This document shows, piece after piece, positions 49,264 through 57,378 of a DNA stretch of 64,000 bases. The stretch's first letter is position 1. Each line of letters begins with the position of its first letter. The position numbers and the translations under genes are program-made. Source of the DNA: Streptomyces sp. AC512_CC834 (GTDB taxonomy: Bacteria > Actinomycetota > Actinomycetes > Streptomycetales > Streptomycetaceae). Under the pieces are notes generated by a model. That model was not told the DNA's origin. It saw nothing but the letters and a program-made list of their open reading frames with translations, and did not search any database. The stretch is from the NCBI RefSeq assembly GCF_019049325.1, contig NZ_JAGMUO010000014.1, positions 186,001 to 250,000 of the forward strand. The letters are read 5' to 3'.

Positions 49264-50573
49264 ACGGCATCGCCCTCTCGGTCTCCCGCGGCATCGCCCG
49301 CGTCACCGGCGCCGCGCTCGGCCCGTACCAGACCGCCGTGGTCCGCATCGGCGTCAGCGCCACCTGGCTGCTCTTCCTGCTGCGCGAACTGCCCCACCGC
49401 AGCGAGCTGTACGGCCCGGACGGGCCCTGGGGCCACGACCTCGCCGAGCAACTGATCTCGGACAACGGCGCCTTCACCGCGCTGATCTGGTCGGACGGGC
49501 GGACCTGGTTCGAGATCGTCTACGCGCTGGCCGTCCTGAGCAGCGTGCTGCTCCTGCTGGGCTGGCGCACCCGGACCATGTCCGTGCTGTTCATGGTCGG
49601 TGTGCTCTCGCTGCAGAACCGCAGCGTCTTCATGGGCGACGGCGGCGACAACGTCCTGCACCTGATGAGCATCTACCTGGTCCTTACGCGGTGCGCCCAG
49701 GTGTGGTCGCTGGACGCGCGCAGGGCGCGGCGCGAGGCCGCGGCACGCGCGCGTGGTGAGCGGGTCGTGGACCGGGTCGGGCCGGTGCTGTGGTGCGTGT
49801 CCGGGTTCGTGCTGCTCACCGTGACGCTGGCGGGCGGTCTCGACGGCGACTGGTTCATCCCGGCGCTGCTGTGGGCCGTGTGGGTCTCGCTGGGCCTGTG
49901 GTGGGCCGTCGGGCGTGGCGCGGAGGGCGGCGAGCCGCGGATCCTGCTGGACGTGGTCACCAACATCGTGCACAACGGCGCGCTGGTCGTGATCATGGCC
50001 GAGGCCTGTCTGATCTACGCGACCGCCGGCTGGTACAAGATCCAGGGTTCGCGCTGGCAGGACGGCACGGCCGTCTACTACCCGCTGCACCTGGACTACT
50101 TCTCGCCCTGGCCCGCGCTCTCCGACGCGCTGGCCGCCAACGGCACGATGGTCATGCTCATCACGTACGGCACGGTCGCCGTGCAGGTCGCCTTCCCGTT
50201 CACGCTGTTCAACCGGCGGGTCAAGAACGTGCTGCTGGCCGCGATGATGATCGAGCACGCGGTGATCGCCGTGACGCTCGGGCTGCCGTTCTTCTCGCTG
50301 GCGATGATCGCCGCCGACGCGGTCTTCCTGCCGACCTCGTTCCTGCGCCGCCTGGGCGGCTGGGCGGCACGCGCGCGTGGCCGGCTGTCGGGCCGGCTGC
50401 CGTCGAAGGCGCTGAGGGCCGGCCCCGGGGGCGCTCGTACGGCGGTGGTGCCCGGACCCCGGGCGCAGGAGGAGAAGCAGGAGGGAAAGCAGAAGGGGGA
50501 GCAGGAGGGAACGGGGGCCGGTGCGGTGGGTGAGAACGATCCCGAGGACACGCACGTAGGCTTCCGGGCATGA
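49260..50573 (+). CDS. HTTM-domain (vitamin-K-dependent gamma-carboxylase-like) membrane protein
   Basis: The 437-aa polytopic membrane protein (about eight helices) begins MNGIALSVSRGIARVTGAAL. HTTM-domain segments include YQTAVVRIGVSATWLLFLLR, QNRSVFMGDGGDNVLHLMSI and YATAGWYKIQGSRWQDGTAV. HTTM is the membrane core of gamma-carboxylases; bacterial members without the lumenal domain have unknown activity. The C-terminal tail is Lys/Glu/Gly-rich. The start overlaps the DUF5819 gene and the stop overlaps the SpoU gene, so three genes form a tight operon. Confidence 0.88.
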   Translation: MNGIALSVSRGIARVTGAALGPYQTAVVRIGVSATWLLFLLRELPHRSELYGPDGPWGHDLAEQLISDNGAFTALIWSDGRTWFEIVYALAVLSSVLLLLGWRTRTMSVLFMVGVLSLQNRSVFMGDGGDNVLHLMSIYLVLTRCAQVWSLDARRARREAAARARGERVVDRVGPVLWCVSGFVLLTVTLAGGLDGDWFIPALLWAVWVSLGLWWAVGRGAEGGEPRILLDVVTNIVHNGALVVIMAEACLIYATAGWYKIQGSRWQDGTAVYYPLHLDYFSPWPALSDALAANGTMVMLITYGTVAVQVAFPFTLFNRRVKNVLLAAMMIEHAVIAVTLGLPFFSLAMIAADAVFLPTSFLRRLGGWAARARGRLSGRLPSKALRAGPGGARTAVVPGPRAQEEKQEGKQKGEQEGTGAGAVGENDPEDTHVGFRA

Positions 50574-51373
50574 CCGCCCCCGGCCCCGGCCCCGACCCCG
50601 CCCCCGGCCTCGAACCGCCGGGCGCCTGGCGCCGGCACGCCGGCCGGTGTGTGCTGCTGGACGGCTTCCACGCCCTCAAGCACGCACTGCGCTTCGGCGC
50701 CGAGGTCCCGGTCGCGGTCACCAGCGACCGCGCGGGGGCCCTGGCCCTCGCCGACGAACTGGCGCCCGACGTGCGCGAGGCCCTGGAGGGGCTGCTGGCC
50801 GAGGTGTCGCACGAGGCGTACGCGTCGCTCGTCGCGCGGCCGCACCCCACCGCGGTGGCCGCCCTGGCCGTACGTCCGTCGCGGGCGGCCGGCCTGGAGG
50901 CGCTGGCGCACCTGCCCCGCCGTACCCCCGTCGTGGTCCTGGACCGGCCGCGCAACCTCGGCAACGCGGGGGCGGTGATCCGGCTGGCCGCCGGTTTCGG
51001 CGCGACCGGCGTGGTCACCACGGGCACGCTCGACCCCTGGCACCCCACGGTGGTGCGCGGGGGCGCCGGGCTGCACTTTGCGACGGTCGTGGAGCGGCTG
51101 GAGGTGGCGGAGCTGCCGCCGGGCCCGGTGTTCGCGCTGGACCCGAAGGGTGAGGACATCCGGGGGGTGAAGCTGCCGGACGACGCGCTGCTCGCGTTCG
51201 GCTCCGAGCGCGGCGGGCTCTCGGGTGAGCTGCGCGCGCGTGCCGATCAGCTCGTGGCGCTGCCGATGCGCCCCCAGGTCTCCAGCTACAACCTCGCGAC
51301 CAGTGTGGCCATGACGCTGTACCACTGGAGCGCCACCGGGGACGCACCGCACGACCCTCAGCGCTCTCTTTAG
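50570..51373 (+). CDS. TrmH/SpoU-family RNA 2'-O-methyltransferase
   Basis: The 267-aa SPOUT enzyme has all three trefoil-knot motifs: DRPRNLGNAGAVIRLAAGFG, LLAFGSERGGLSGEL and QVSSYNLATSVAMTLYHWSA. A Pro-rich N-terminus precedes a substrate-binding domain (about 20-110). It should methylate a ribose in tRNA or rRNA using SAM; the exact nucleotide cannot be told from sequence. ATG overlaps the HTTM stop (ATGA). Confidence 0.92.
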   Translation: MTAPGPGPDPAPGLEPPGAWRRHAGRCVLLDGFHALKHALRFGAEVPVAVTSDRAGALALADELAPDVREALEGLLAEVSHEAYASLVARPHPTAVAALAVRPSRAAGLEALAHLPRRTPVVVLDRPRNLGNAGAVIRLAAGFGATGVVTTGTLDPWHPTVVRGGAGLHFATVVERLEVAELPPGPVFALDPKGEDIRGVKLPDDALLAFGSERGGLSGELRARADQLVALPMRPQVSSYNLATSVAMTLYHWSATGDAPHDPQRSL

Positions 51374-51415
51374 GGCTCTCCTCGGCGCTCCTCTTAGCGC
51401 CTTGGCGCCGCTGTC

Positions 51416-53107
51416 TCAGGCCGGCCGGCGGACCTCCACCACCCGGAAGCGGCCCGCGACGAACGCGCCGTCGCACAGGGCCGCGTTGGCCGCCGGGTTG
51501 CCGCCCGAGCCGTGGAAGTCGGAGAAGGCGGCGGTCTGGTTGACGTACACACCGCCGGTGAGGTTGAGGGAGAGCTGGGCGGCCTCCTCGAGGCAGGCCT
51601 CCCGCACGGACTGTTCGACCTCGGCGTCGGTCGTGTACGCGCCCACCGTCATCGCGCCCTTCTCGCGGATGCTGTGCCGCAGCAGGTCCACGGCGTGGGC
51701 GGCGGAGTCGACGGCGACGGCGAAGGAGACGGGGCCGAAGCACTCGCTGGTGTAGGCGGCCTCGTCGTCGGGCTTGGCGCCGTCCAGTTTGACGATCACC
51801 GGGGTGCGCACGACGGCGTCCGGGAATTCCGGGTGGGCGATTTCGCGGGAGGCCAGGGCGACCTCGCCGAGTCCGGCGGCGGCCTCCAGGCGTGCCTTGA
51901 CGTCCGGGTTGACGATCGCGCCGAGCAGGGCGTTCGCGCGGGCGTCGTCGCCGAGGAGGCCGTCGACGGCGCGGGCCAGGTCGGCGGTCACCTCGTCGTA
52001 GGTCCTGTCGCCCTGGTCGGTGCGGATGCCTTCGCGGGGGATCAGCAGGTTCTGCGGGGTGGTGCACATCTGGCCGCTGTAGAGGGACAGCGAGAAGGCC
52101 AGGTTGGCGAGCATCCCCTTGTAGTCGTCGGTGGACTCCACGATCACCGTGTTGACGCCGGCCTTCTCGGTGAAGACCTGGGCCTGGCGGGCGTTGGCCT
52201 CGAGCCAGTCGCCGAAGGCGGTGGAGCCGGTGTAGTCGATGATCCGGATCTCGGGGCGGGTCGCCAGGGTCTTGGCGATGCCCTCGCCGGGGCGTTCGGC
52301 GGCCAGCGCGACGAGGTTCGGGTCGAAGCCGGCCTCGGTGAGGACGTCGCGGGCGACCTGGACGGTCAGGGCGAGCGGCAGCACCGCGCGCGGGTGGGGC
52401 TTGACCAGGACCGCGTTGCCGGTGGCGAGGGAGGCGAACAGGCCCGGATAGCCGTTCCAGGTGGGGAAGGTGTTGCAGCCGATGACGAGGCCGATGCCGC
52501 GCGGGACCGGCGTGAACTGCTTGGTGAGCGCGAGCGGGTCGCGCTTGCCCTGCGGCTTGGTCCACTCCGCCGTGTCGGGGGTGCGGGCCTGCTCCACGTA
52601 GGCGTAGGCCACGGCCTCCATGCCGCGGTCCTGGGCGTGCGGGCCGCCCGCCTGGAAGGCCATCATGAAGGCCTGTCCGGAGGTGTGCATGACCGCCTGG
52701 GCGAATTCCATCGTCCGGTCGGCGATCCGCCCGAGGATCTCCAGGCAGACCATGGCGCGCAGCTCCGCGCCCGCGTCCCGCCAGGCCCGCTGGCCGGCCT
52801 TCATGGCGGGCAGCAGCACGTCGAGGTCCGCGTGCGGGTACTCGACGCCCAGCTCGACGCCGTACGGGGAGACCTCGCCGCCGACCCAGCCGTCGGTGCC
52901 GGGCTGGCCGAGGTCGAGGCGGGTGCCGGACAGGGCGTCGAGGGCGGCCTTGCCCGCCGCCGTGTCCAGGCTGCCGTTGTCCCCGTAGGCCTTGGGGTGC
53001 TCGGGGTGGGGGGACCAGTACGCGCGCGTGCGGATCGTCTCCAGCGCCAGGTCCAGGGTCGGCCGGTGCTGGGCGATCAGCTTGTGTGCGGTGAGTTCGG
53101 CGGCCAT
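51416..53107 (-). CDS. paaN: Phenylacetic acid degradation protein PaaN (aldehyde dehydrogenase family)
   Basis: The 563-aa ALDH-superfamily enzyme begins MAAELTAHKLIAQHRPTLDL. ALDH motifs are the NAD site GIGLVIGCNTFPTWNGYP, the Glu region FTEKAGVNTVIVES and the catalytic Cys in GQMCTTPQNL. The type without a fused hydratase domain is the actinobacterial PaaN, implicated in ring-opened phenylacetyl-CoA oxidation. The core paaABCDE oxygenase genes are not in the window. ATG 53107 has GAGGAG 10 nt upstream. It is divergent from the hydroxyacyl-CoA dehydrogenase gene, with a TetR-type operator between them. Confidence 0.92.
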   Translation of the reverse strand: MAAELTAHKLIAQHRPTLDLALETIRTRAYWSPHPEHPKAYGDNGSLDTAAGKAALDALSGTRLDLGQPGTDGWVGGEVSPYGVELGVEYPHADLDVLLPAMKAGQRAWRDAGAELRAMVCLEILGRIADRTMEFAQAVMHTSGQAFMMAFQAGGPHAQDRGMEAVAYAYVEQARTPDTAEWTKPQGKRDPLALTKQFTPVPRGIGLVIGCNTFPTWNGYPGLFASLATGNAVLVKPHPRAVLPLALTVQVARDVLTEAGFDPNLVALAAERPGEGIAKTLATRPEIRIIDYTGSTAFGDWLEANARQAQVFTEKAGVNTVIVESTDDYKGMLANLAFSLSLYSGQMCTTPQNLLIPREGIRTDQGDRTYDEVTADLARAVDGLLGDDARANALLGAIVNPDVKARLEAAAGLGEVALASREIAHPEFPDAVVRTPVIVKLDGAKPDDEAAYTSECFGPVSFAVAVDSAAHAVDLLRHSIREKGAMTVGAYTTDAEVEQSVREACLEEAAQLSLNLTGGVYVNQTAAFSDFHGSGGNPAANAALCDGAFVAGRFRVVEVRRPA

Positions 53108-53195
53108 GCGGGACCAACTCCTCGTCTCACGAGCTCTCCGTCGAGTCGTGACCTGGGGGAAACCTGGGCAGAAACAGGCGGACACGGCTAGAGTA

Positions 53196-53209
53196 ACCGA
53201 ACGATCGGT
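53196..53209. promoter_or_regulatory. TetR-type operator between paaN and the hydroxyacyl-CoA dehydrogenase gene
   Basis: ACCGAACGATCGGT is a palindrome with ACCGA/TCGGT arms, in the 158-bp divergent promoter region. It differs in one base from the site at 56079-56092. The TetR gene downstream (54780) is the natural candidate regulator. Confidence 0.7.
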
Positions 53210-53265
53210 CGGGACAAGGGGGACCGCCGCATCTGTGGAAAACCCCGTGCGGGAGGATCGCGCAC

Positions 53266-54783
53266 ATGACAGCACTCGACCTCAGCAGCCCCGTGGCCGT
53301 CGTCGGCACCGGCACCATGGGCCAGGGCATCGCCCAGGTGGCGCTGGTCGCGGGCCATCCCGTACGGCTGTACGACGCCGCCCCGGGGCGGGCCCGGGAG
53401 GCGGCCGACGCGATCGGCGCCCGGCTCGACCGGCTCGTCGAGAAGGAACGGCTGACCGGCACCGAACGGGACGCCGCCCGCGCCCGGCTCAGGCCCGCCG
53501 AGACCCTCGCCGGCCTCGCCGACTGCGCGCTGGTCGCCGAGGCGGTCGTGGAGCGGCTGGACGTGAAGCAGGAGCTGTTCCGCGCGCTGGAGGACGTCGT
53601 CGGCGACGACTGCCTGCTCGCCACCAACACCTCCTCCCTCTCCGTCACCGCCGTCGGCGGCGCGCTGCGCGACCCCGGCCGCTTCGTCGGCCTGCACTTC
53701 TTCAACCCGGCGCCGCTGCTGCCGCTGGTGGAGGTCGTCTCCGGCTTCGCGACCGACGTCACGTCGGCCACGCGCGCGTACGAGACGGCCCGGGCCTGGG
53801 GCAAGACCCCGGTCGCCTGCGCCGACACCCCCGGCTTCATCGTCAACCGCATCGCCCGGCCCTTCTACGCCGAGGCCCTCGCCGTCCACGAGGACCAGGG
53901 CGCGGACGCGGCCACCATCGACGCCGTGCTGCGCGAGTCGGGCGGCTTCAAGATGGGCGCCTTCGAGCTGACCGACCTCATCGGGCAGGACGTCAACGAG
54001 TCCGTCACGCACTCCGTGTGGCAGGCGTTCTTCCAGGACGTGCGCTTCACGCCGTCGCTGGCCCAGCGCCGCCTGGTCGAGTCGGGCCGGCTCGGCCGCA
54101 AGAGCGGGCAGGGCTGGTACGACTACCGGCAGGGCGCCGAGCGTCCCGAGCCGCACACCGCCGACCCCGTCGAGCCGCCCGCGTACGTCGTCGCCGAGGG
54201 TGATCTGGGCCCGGCGGCGGAACTGCTCGCGCTGATCCGCGAGGCGGGCATCGAGGTCCGTGCGGAGGGCGAGGACAACGGCACCCGGCTGGTCCTGCCC
54301 GGCGGCGGACAGCTCGTGCTCGCCGACGGCCGGACCTCGGTGGAGTTCCGGGACGTCGTCTACTTCGACCTTGCGCTCGACTACCGGCGCGCCGCCCGCC
54401 TGGCCCTGTCCGCCTCGCAGTTCACCTCGCCGCGGACGGTCGCCCAGGCCACCGGCCTGTTCCAGGCGCTCGGCAAGAAGGTCAGCGTCATCGGCGACGT
54501 TCCGGGGATGATCGTCGCCCGTACGGTGGCGCGGCTCATCGACCTGGCGGTGGAGGTGGTCGCCAAGGGGGTGGCCACCGCGGAGGACGTCGACACGGCG
54601 ATGCGCCTAGGTGTCAACTACCCGCTGGGTCCCCTGGAGTGGAGCCGCCGGCTCGGCGGGGAATGGGCCTGCGCGGTCCTCGACAACCTGCACGAGTGCG
54701 CGCCCTCGGGCCGGTACGCGCCGTCCCTGGCGCTCTACCGCCACGCGTACGCCGCCGACAAGCAGGAGGGCACCCCCTCATGA
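53266..54783 (+). CDS. paaH: 3-hydroxyacyl-CoA dehydrogenase (PaaH/PaaC-like, two-domain)
   Basis: It oxidises 3-hydroxyacyl-CoA (3-hydroxyadipyl-CoA in phenylacetate breakdown) with NAD+. The 505-aa protein has an NAD fold (VAVVGTGTMGQGIAQVALVA, residues 9-28). The catalytic His is in VGLHFFNPAPLLPLVEVV, then come GFIVNRIARPF and a first 3HCDH_C domain. A second, divergent C-terminal 3HCDH_C copy spans about 370-495, which explains the length. GGAGG precedes ATG. The TetR gene overlaps its stop by 4 nt. Confidence 0.93.
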   Translation: MTALDLSSPVAVVGTGTMGQGIAQVALVAGHPVRLYDAAPGRAREAADAIGARLDRLVEKERLTGTERDAARARLRPAETLAGLADCALVAEAVVERLDVKQELFRALEDVVGDDCLLATNTSSLSVTAVGGALRDPGRFVGLHFFNPAPLLPLVEVVSGFATDVTSATRAYETARAWGKTPVACADTPGFIVNRIARPFYAEALAVHEDQGADAATIDAVLRESGGFKMGAFELTDLIGQDVNESVTHSVWQAFFQDVRFTPSLAQRRLVESGRLGRKSGQGWYDYRQGAERPEPHTADPVEPPAYVVAEGDLGPAAELLALIREAGIEVRAEGEDNGTRLVLPGGGQLVLADGRTSVEFRDVVYFDLALDYRRAARLALSASQFTSPRTVAQATGLFQALGKKVSVIGDVPGMIVARTVARLIDLAVEVVAKGVATAEDVDTAMRLGVNYPLGPLEWSRRLGGEWACAVLDNLHECAPSGRYAPSLALYRHAYAADKQEGTPS

Positions 54784-55382
54784 CCACCGCCAGGCGCGAC
54801 ACGTACACGCCCGAGACGCTGCTGACCGTCGCCGTGCAGGTCTTCATCGAGCGCGGTTACGACGGTACGTCCATGGAGCACCTGTCCAAGGCGGCGGGGA
54901 TCTCCAAGTCGTCGATCTACCACCACGTCACGGGCAAGGAGGAGCTGCTGCGCCGGGCCGTGAGCCGCGCCCTGGACGAGCTCTTCGGGATCCTGGACGA
55001 GGAGCACGCGCGCGTGGGGTCCGCCGCCGGGCGGCTGGAGTACGTCGTGCGGCGCATGGTCGAGGTGCTCATGGCCGAGCTGCCCTACGTGACGCTGCTG
55101 CTGCGGGTGCGCGGCAACACCGACACCGAGCGGTGGGCGCTGGAGCGGCGGCGCGAGTTCGACCACCGGGTCGCCGCGCTGCTGAAGGACGCGGCGGCCG
55201 AGGGGGACGTGCGTGCGGACGTGGAGGTGCGGCTCGCGACGCGCCTGGTCTTCGGCATGATCAACTCGATTGTCGAGTGGTACCGCCCGGACGGCCCCGA
55301 CGGCCGGAGCGCGACGGGTCAGCGCGAGGTGGTCGACGCGGTGGCGCGGCTGGTGTTCGGCGGACTGCGCAAGGCGTCCTGA
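54780..55382 (+). CDS. TetR-family regulator (PaaR-like)
   Basis: The 200-aa protein has a TetR HTH at about residues 12-58 (TLLTVAVQVFIERGYDGTSM, then EHLSKAAGISKSSIYHHVTG). The ligand domain has VRGNTDTERWALERRREFDH. It is coupled to the dehydrogenase gene (ATGA). A palindrome with TetR-type symmetry lies upstream of this unit and a near-identical one upstream of bkdA. The regulator is therefore inferred to sense an acyl-CoA (phenylacetyl- or branched-chain acyl-CoA) and control both. The effector is not visible in the sequence. Confidence 0.92.
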   Translation: MTTARRDTYTPETLLTVAVQVFIERGYDGTSMEHLSKAAGISKSSIYHHVTGKEELLRRAVSRALDELFGILDEEHARVGSAAGRLEYVVRRMVEVLMAELPYVTLLLRVRGNTDTERWALERRREFDHRVAALLKDAAAEGDVRADVEVRLATRLVFGMINSIVEWYRPDGPDGRSATGQREVVDAVARLVFGGLRKAS

Positions 55383-55394
55383 GCCGCTCCCGGA

Positions 55395-55470
55395 GCTCTG
55401 CGGGCGGTCGGCTCTGCGGGCGGTCAGCTCTGTGGTCGTCGGTCGGCTCTGTGGTCGGTCAGCTCTGCGG
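55395..55470. repeat. 16-bp tandem repeat between convergent regulators
   Basis: Units GCTCTG(C/T)GG...GGTC(G/A) start at 55395, 55411, 55427 (19 bp), 55446 and 55462 (partial). The array starts 12 nt after the tetR stop and runs into the last codons of the Lrp-type gene (stop at 55459-55461). Confidence 0.8.
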
Positions 55471-55977
55471 TTCCAGGTCCTCGGTCTCGAACACCAGCAG
55501 GGTGCGGGTGCTGAGCACCTCCGGGATGGCCTGGAGGCGGGTGAGTACCAGTTCGCGCAGGGCCCGGTTGTCCGGGGTGTGCACCAGCAGCAGGACGTCG
55601 AAGTCGCCGCCCACCAGGGCGATGTGCGAGGCCCCGGGAAGCTGCCGCAACTGCGCGCGGACGGTGCGCCAGGTGTTCTGGACGATCTTCAGGGTGATGT
55701 ACGCCGAGGTGCCGTGCCCCGCGCGTTCGTGGTCGACGCGGGCGCCGAAACCGCGGATCACGCCGTCCTCGACGAGCCGGTTGATGCGGGCGTAGGCGTT
55801 CGCGCGCGAGACGTGCACCCGCTCCGCGACCGACCGTATGGAGGCGCGGCCGTCCGCCTGGAGCATGCGCAGGATGTCCTGATCGATGGCGTCCAGCGGG
55901 CGCGCGGGCGGCGGGGTGCCGGCGTCGTCCGGGGTGCCGGCTTCCTCCGGGCGTTCGGCCATTTGTTCAGATGCCAT
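55459..55977 (-). CDS. Lrp/AsnC-family transcriptional regulator (BkdR-like)
   Basis: The 172-aa protein has a Glu/Pro-rich N-terminus, an Lrp-type HTH (LDAIDQDILRMLQADGRASI, then RSVAERVHVSRANAYARINR, about 28-70) and a RAM/AsnC ligand domain with HIALVGGDFDVLLLVHTPDN. Such regulators beside branched-chain keto-acid dehydrogenase genes act as leucine/isoleucine-responsive activators (BkdR). It is divergent from the bkd operon. ATG is preceded by a G-run ribosome-binding site. Confidence 0.92.
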   Translation of the reverse strand: MASEQMAERPEEAGTPDDAGTPPPARPLDAIDQDILRMLQADGRASIRSVAERVHVSRANAYARINRLVEDGVIRGFGARVDHERAGHGTSAYITLKIVQNTWRTVRAQLRQLPGASHIALVGGDFDVLLLVHTPDNRALRELVLTRLQAIPEVLSTRTLLVFETEDLEPQS

Positions 55978-56018
55978 GTCCCCCCGCCTTCTTACGATGG
56001 ACGTACTGCATCCATCTC

Positions 56019-56048
56019 AGGCTGTGGAGAACCGTTTGTCCACAGCCT
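56019..56048. promoter_or_regulatory. DnaA-box pair in a 10-bp inverted repeat
   Basis: AGGCTGTGGA (56019-56028) and TCCACAGCCT (56039-56048) are perfect inverted repeats with a 10-bp spacer. They contain a perfect DnaA box TTGTCCACA (56036-56044) and an inverted TTCTCCACA-type box (56023-56031). They lie between the Lrp-type gene and the bkd operon. Confidence 0.7.
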
Positions 56049-56078
56049 GGGGCCGCCTGTAGCCAAAATGTGCCGACG

Positions 56079-56092
56079 ACCGAACAATCGGT
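56079..56092 (+). promoter_or_regulatory. TetR-type operator upstream of bkdA
   Basis: ACCGAACAATCGGT has the same ACCGA/TCGGT arms as the site at 53196-53209 and matches it at 13 of 14 positions. It lies 60 nt before the bkdA start. Confidence 0.68.
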
Positions 56093-56151
56093 AGGTGGGG
56101 CCCGTCACACCCGTGGCGAGCCCGAAGCCACTCCCACGAGGAGGTGCCGTC

Positions 56152-57378
56152 ATGACGGTCATGGAGCAGCGGGGCGCGTACCGGCCCACACCGCCGCCCG
56201 CCTGGCAGCCCCGTACCGACCCCGCGCCGCTGCTGCCCGAAGCGGAGCCGTACCGCGTCCTCGGCACGAAGGCCGCGGACCGCGCCGACGCCGATCTGCT
56301 GCGCACGCTGTACGCCCGGCTGGTGCGCGGCCGGCGGTACAACGCGCAGGCCACGGCGCTGACCAAGCAGGGCCGGCTGGCCGTCTACCCGTCCAGCACC
56401 GGCCAGGAGGCGTGCGAGATCGCCGCCGCGCTGGCCCTCGAAGAACGGGACTGGCTCTTCCCCAGCTACCGGGACACCCTCGCCGTCGTCGCCCGCGGCG
56501 TCGACCCCGTCGAGGCCCTCACCCTGCTGCGCGGCGACTGGCACACCGGCTACGACCCCTACGCGCACCGGGTCGCCCCGCTGTCCACGCCGCTCGCCAC
56601 CCAGTTGCCGCACGCCGTCGGCCTCGCGCACGCCGCCCGCCTCAAGGGCGACGACGTGGTCGCGCTGGCCATGGTCGGCGACGGCGGCACCAGCGAGGGC
56701 GACTTCCACGAGGCGCTGAACTTCGCCGCCGTCTGGCAGGCACCGGTCGTCTTCCTCGTGCAGAACAACGGCTTCGCGATCTCCGTGCCGCTCGCCAAGC
56801 AGACCGCCGCCCCGTCGCTGGCCCACAAGGCCGTCGGCTACGGGATGCCGGGCCGCCTGGTCGACGGCAACGACGCCGTCGCCGTGCACGAGGTCCTGTC
56901 CGACGCCGTACGGCACGCGCGCGCGGGCGGCGGTCCCACGCTGGTGGAGGCGGTGACGTACCGCGTCGAGGCGCACACCAACGCCGACGACGCCACGCGC
57001 TACCGCGGCGACGCCGAGGTGGAGGCCTGGCGCCGGCACGATCCGGTCGAGCTGCTGGAGCGGGAGCTGACCGAGCGCGGTCTGCTGGACGAGGACGGCA
57101 TCGGCGCCGCCCGCGAGGAGGCCGAGACGATGGCCGCCGACCTGCGCGCCCGCATGAACCAGGACCCGGAGCTGGACCCGCTGGACCTGTTCGCCCACGT
57201 CTACGCCGAGCCCACCCCGCAACTGCGGGAGCAGCGGGACGGGCTGGTCGCGGAGCTGGCGGCGGAGTCCGAGGCCGTGGGAGGGTCCGGGGCCGTGGGA
57301 GGGTCCGGGGCCGAGGGCGAGTCCGGGTCCGGGTCCGGGTCCGGGTTCGGGTCCGGGTCGGAAGGGATGCGTCGATGA
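56152..57378 (+). CDS. bkdA: Branched-chain 2-oxo acid dehydrogenase E1 alpha subunit
   Basis: E1 alpha binds thiamine diphosphate and, with E1 beta, decarboxylates branched-chain (or pyruvate-type) 2-oxo acids. The 408-aa protein has the TPP motif GDGGTSEGDFHEALNFAAVW ending in NNGFAI, the phosphorylation-loop region YRVEAHTNADDATRYR, and QGRLAVYPSSTGQEAC. The C-terminal tail (about 376-408) is a Gly/Ser/Glu repeat. GAGGAGG precedes ATG 56152. Branched-chain rather than pyruvate specificity is inferred from the neighbouring Lrp regulator and the Streptomyces bkd gene order. Confidence 0.92.
   Translation: MTVMEQRGAYRPTPPPAWQPRTDPAPLLPEAEPYRVLGTKAADRADADLLRTLYARLVRGRRYNAQATALTKQGRLAVYPSSTGQEACEIAAALALEERDWLFPSYRDTLAVVARGVDPVEALTLLRGDWHTGYDPYAHRVAPLSTPLATQLPHAVGLAHAARLKGDDVVALAMVGDGGTSEGDFHEALNFAAVWQAPVVFLVQNNGFAISVPLAKQTAAPSLAHKAVGYGMPGRLVDGNDAVAVHEVLSDAVRHARAGGGPTLVEAVTYRVEAHTNADDATRYRGDAEVEAWRRHDPVELLERELTERGLLDEDGIGAAREEAETMAADLRARMNQDPELDPLDLFAHVYAEPTPQLREQRDGLVAELAAESEAVGGSGAVGGSGAEGESGSGSGSGFGSGSEGMRR

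Noticed and set aside
55971..56151. Upstream extension of bkdA and the large frame to 58379
   Set aside because: The frame that ends with bkdB runs through bkdA in the wrong register (Arg-rich). Both real genes have ribosome-binding sites or a coupled overlap at the starts chosen.
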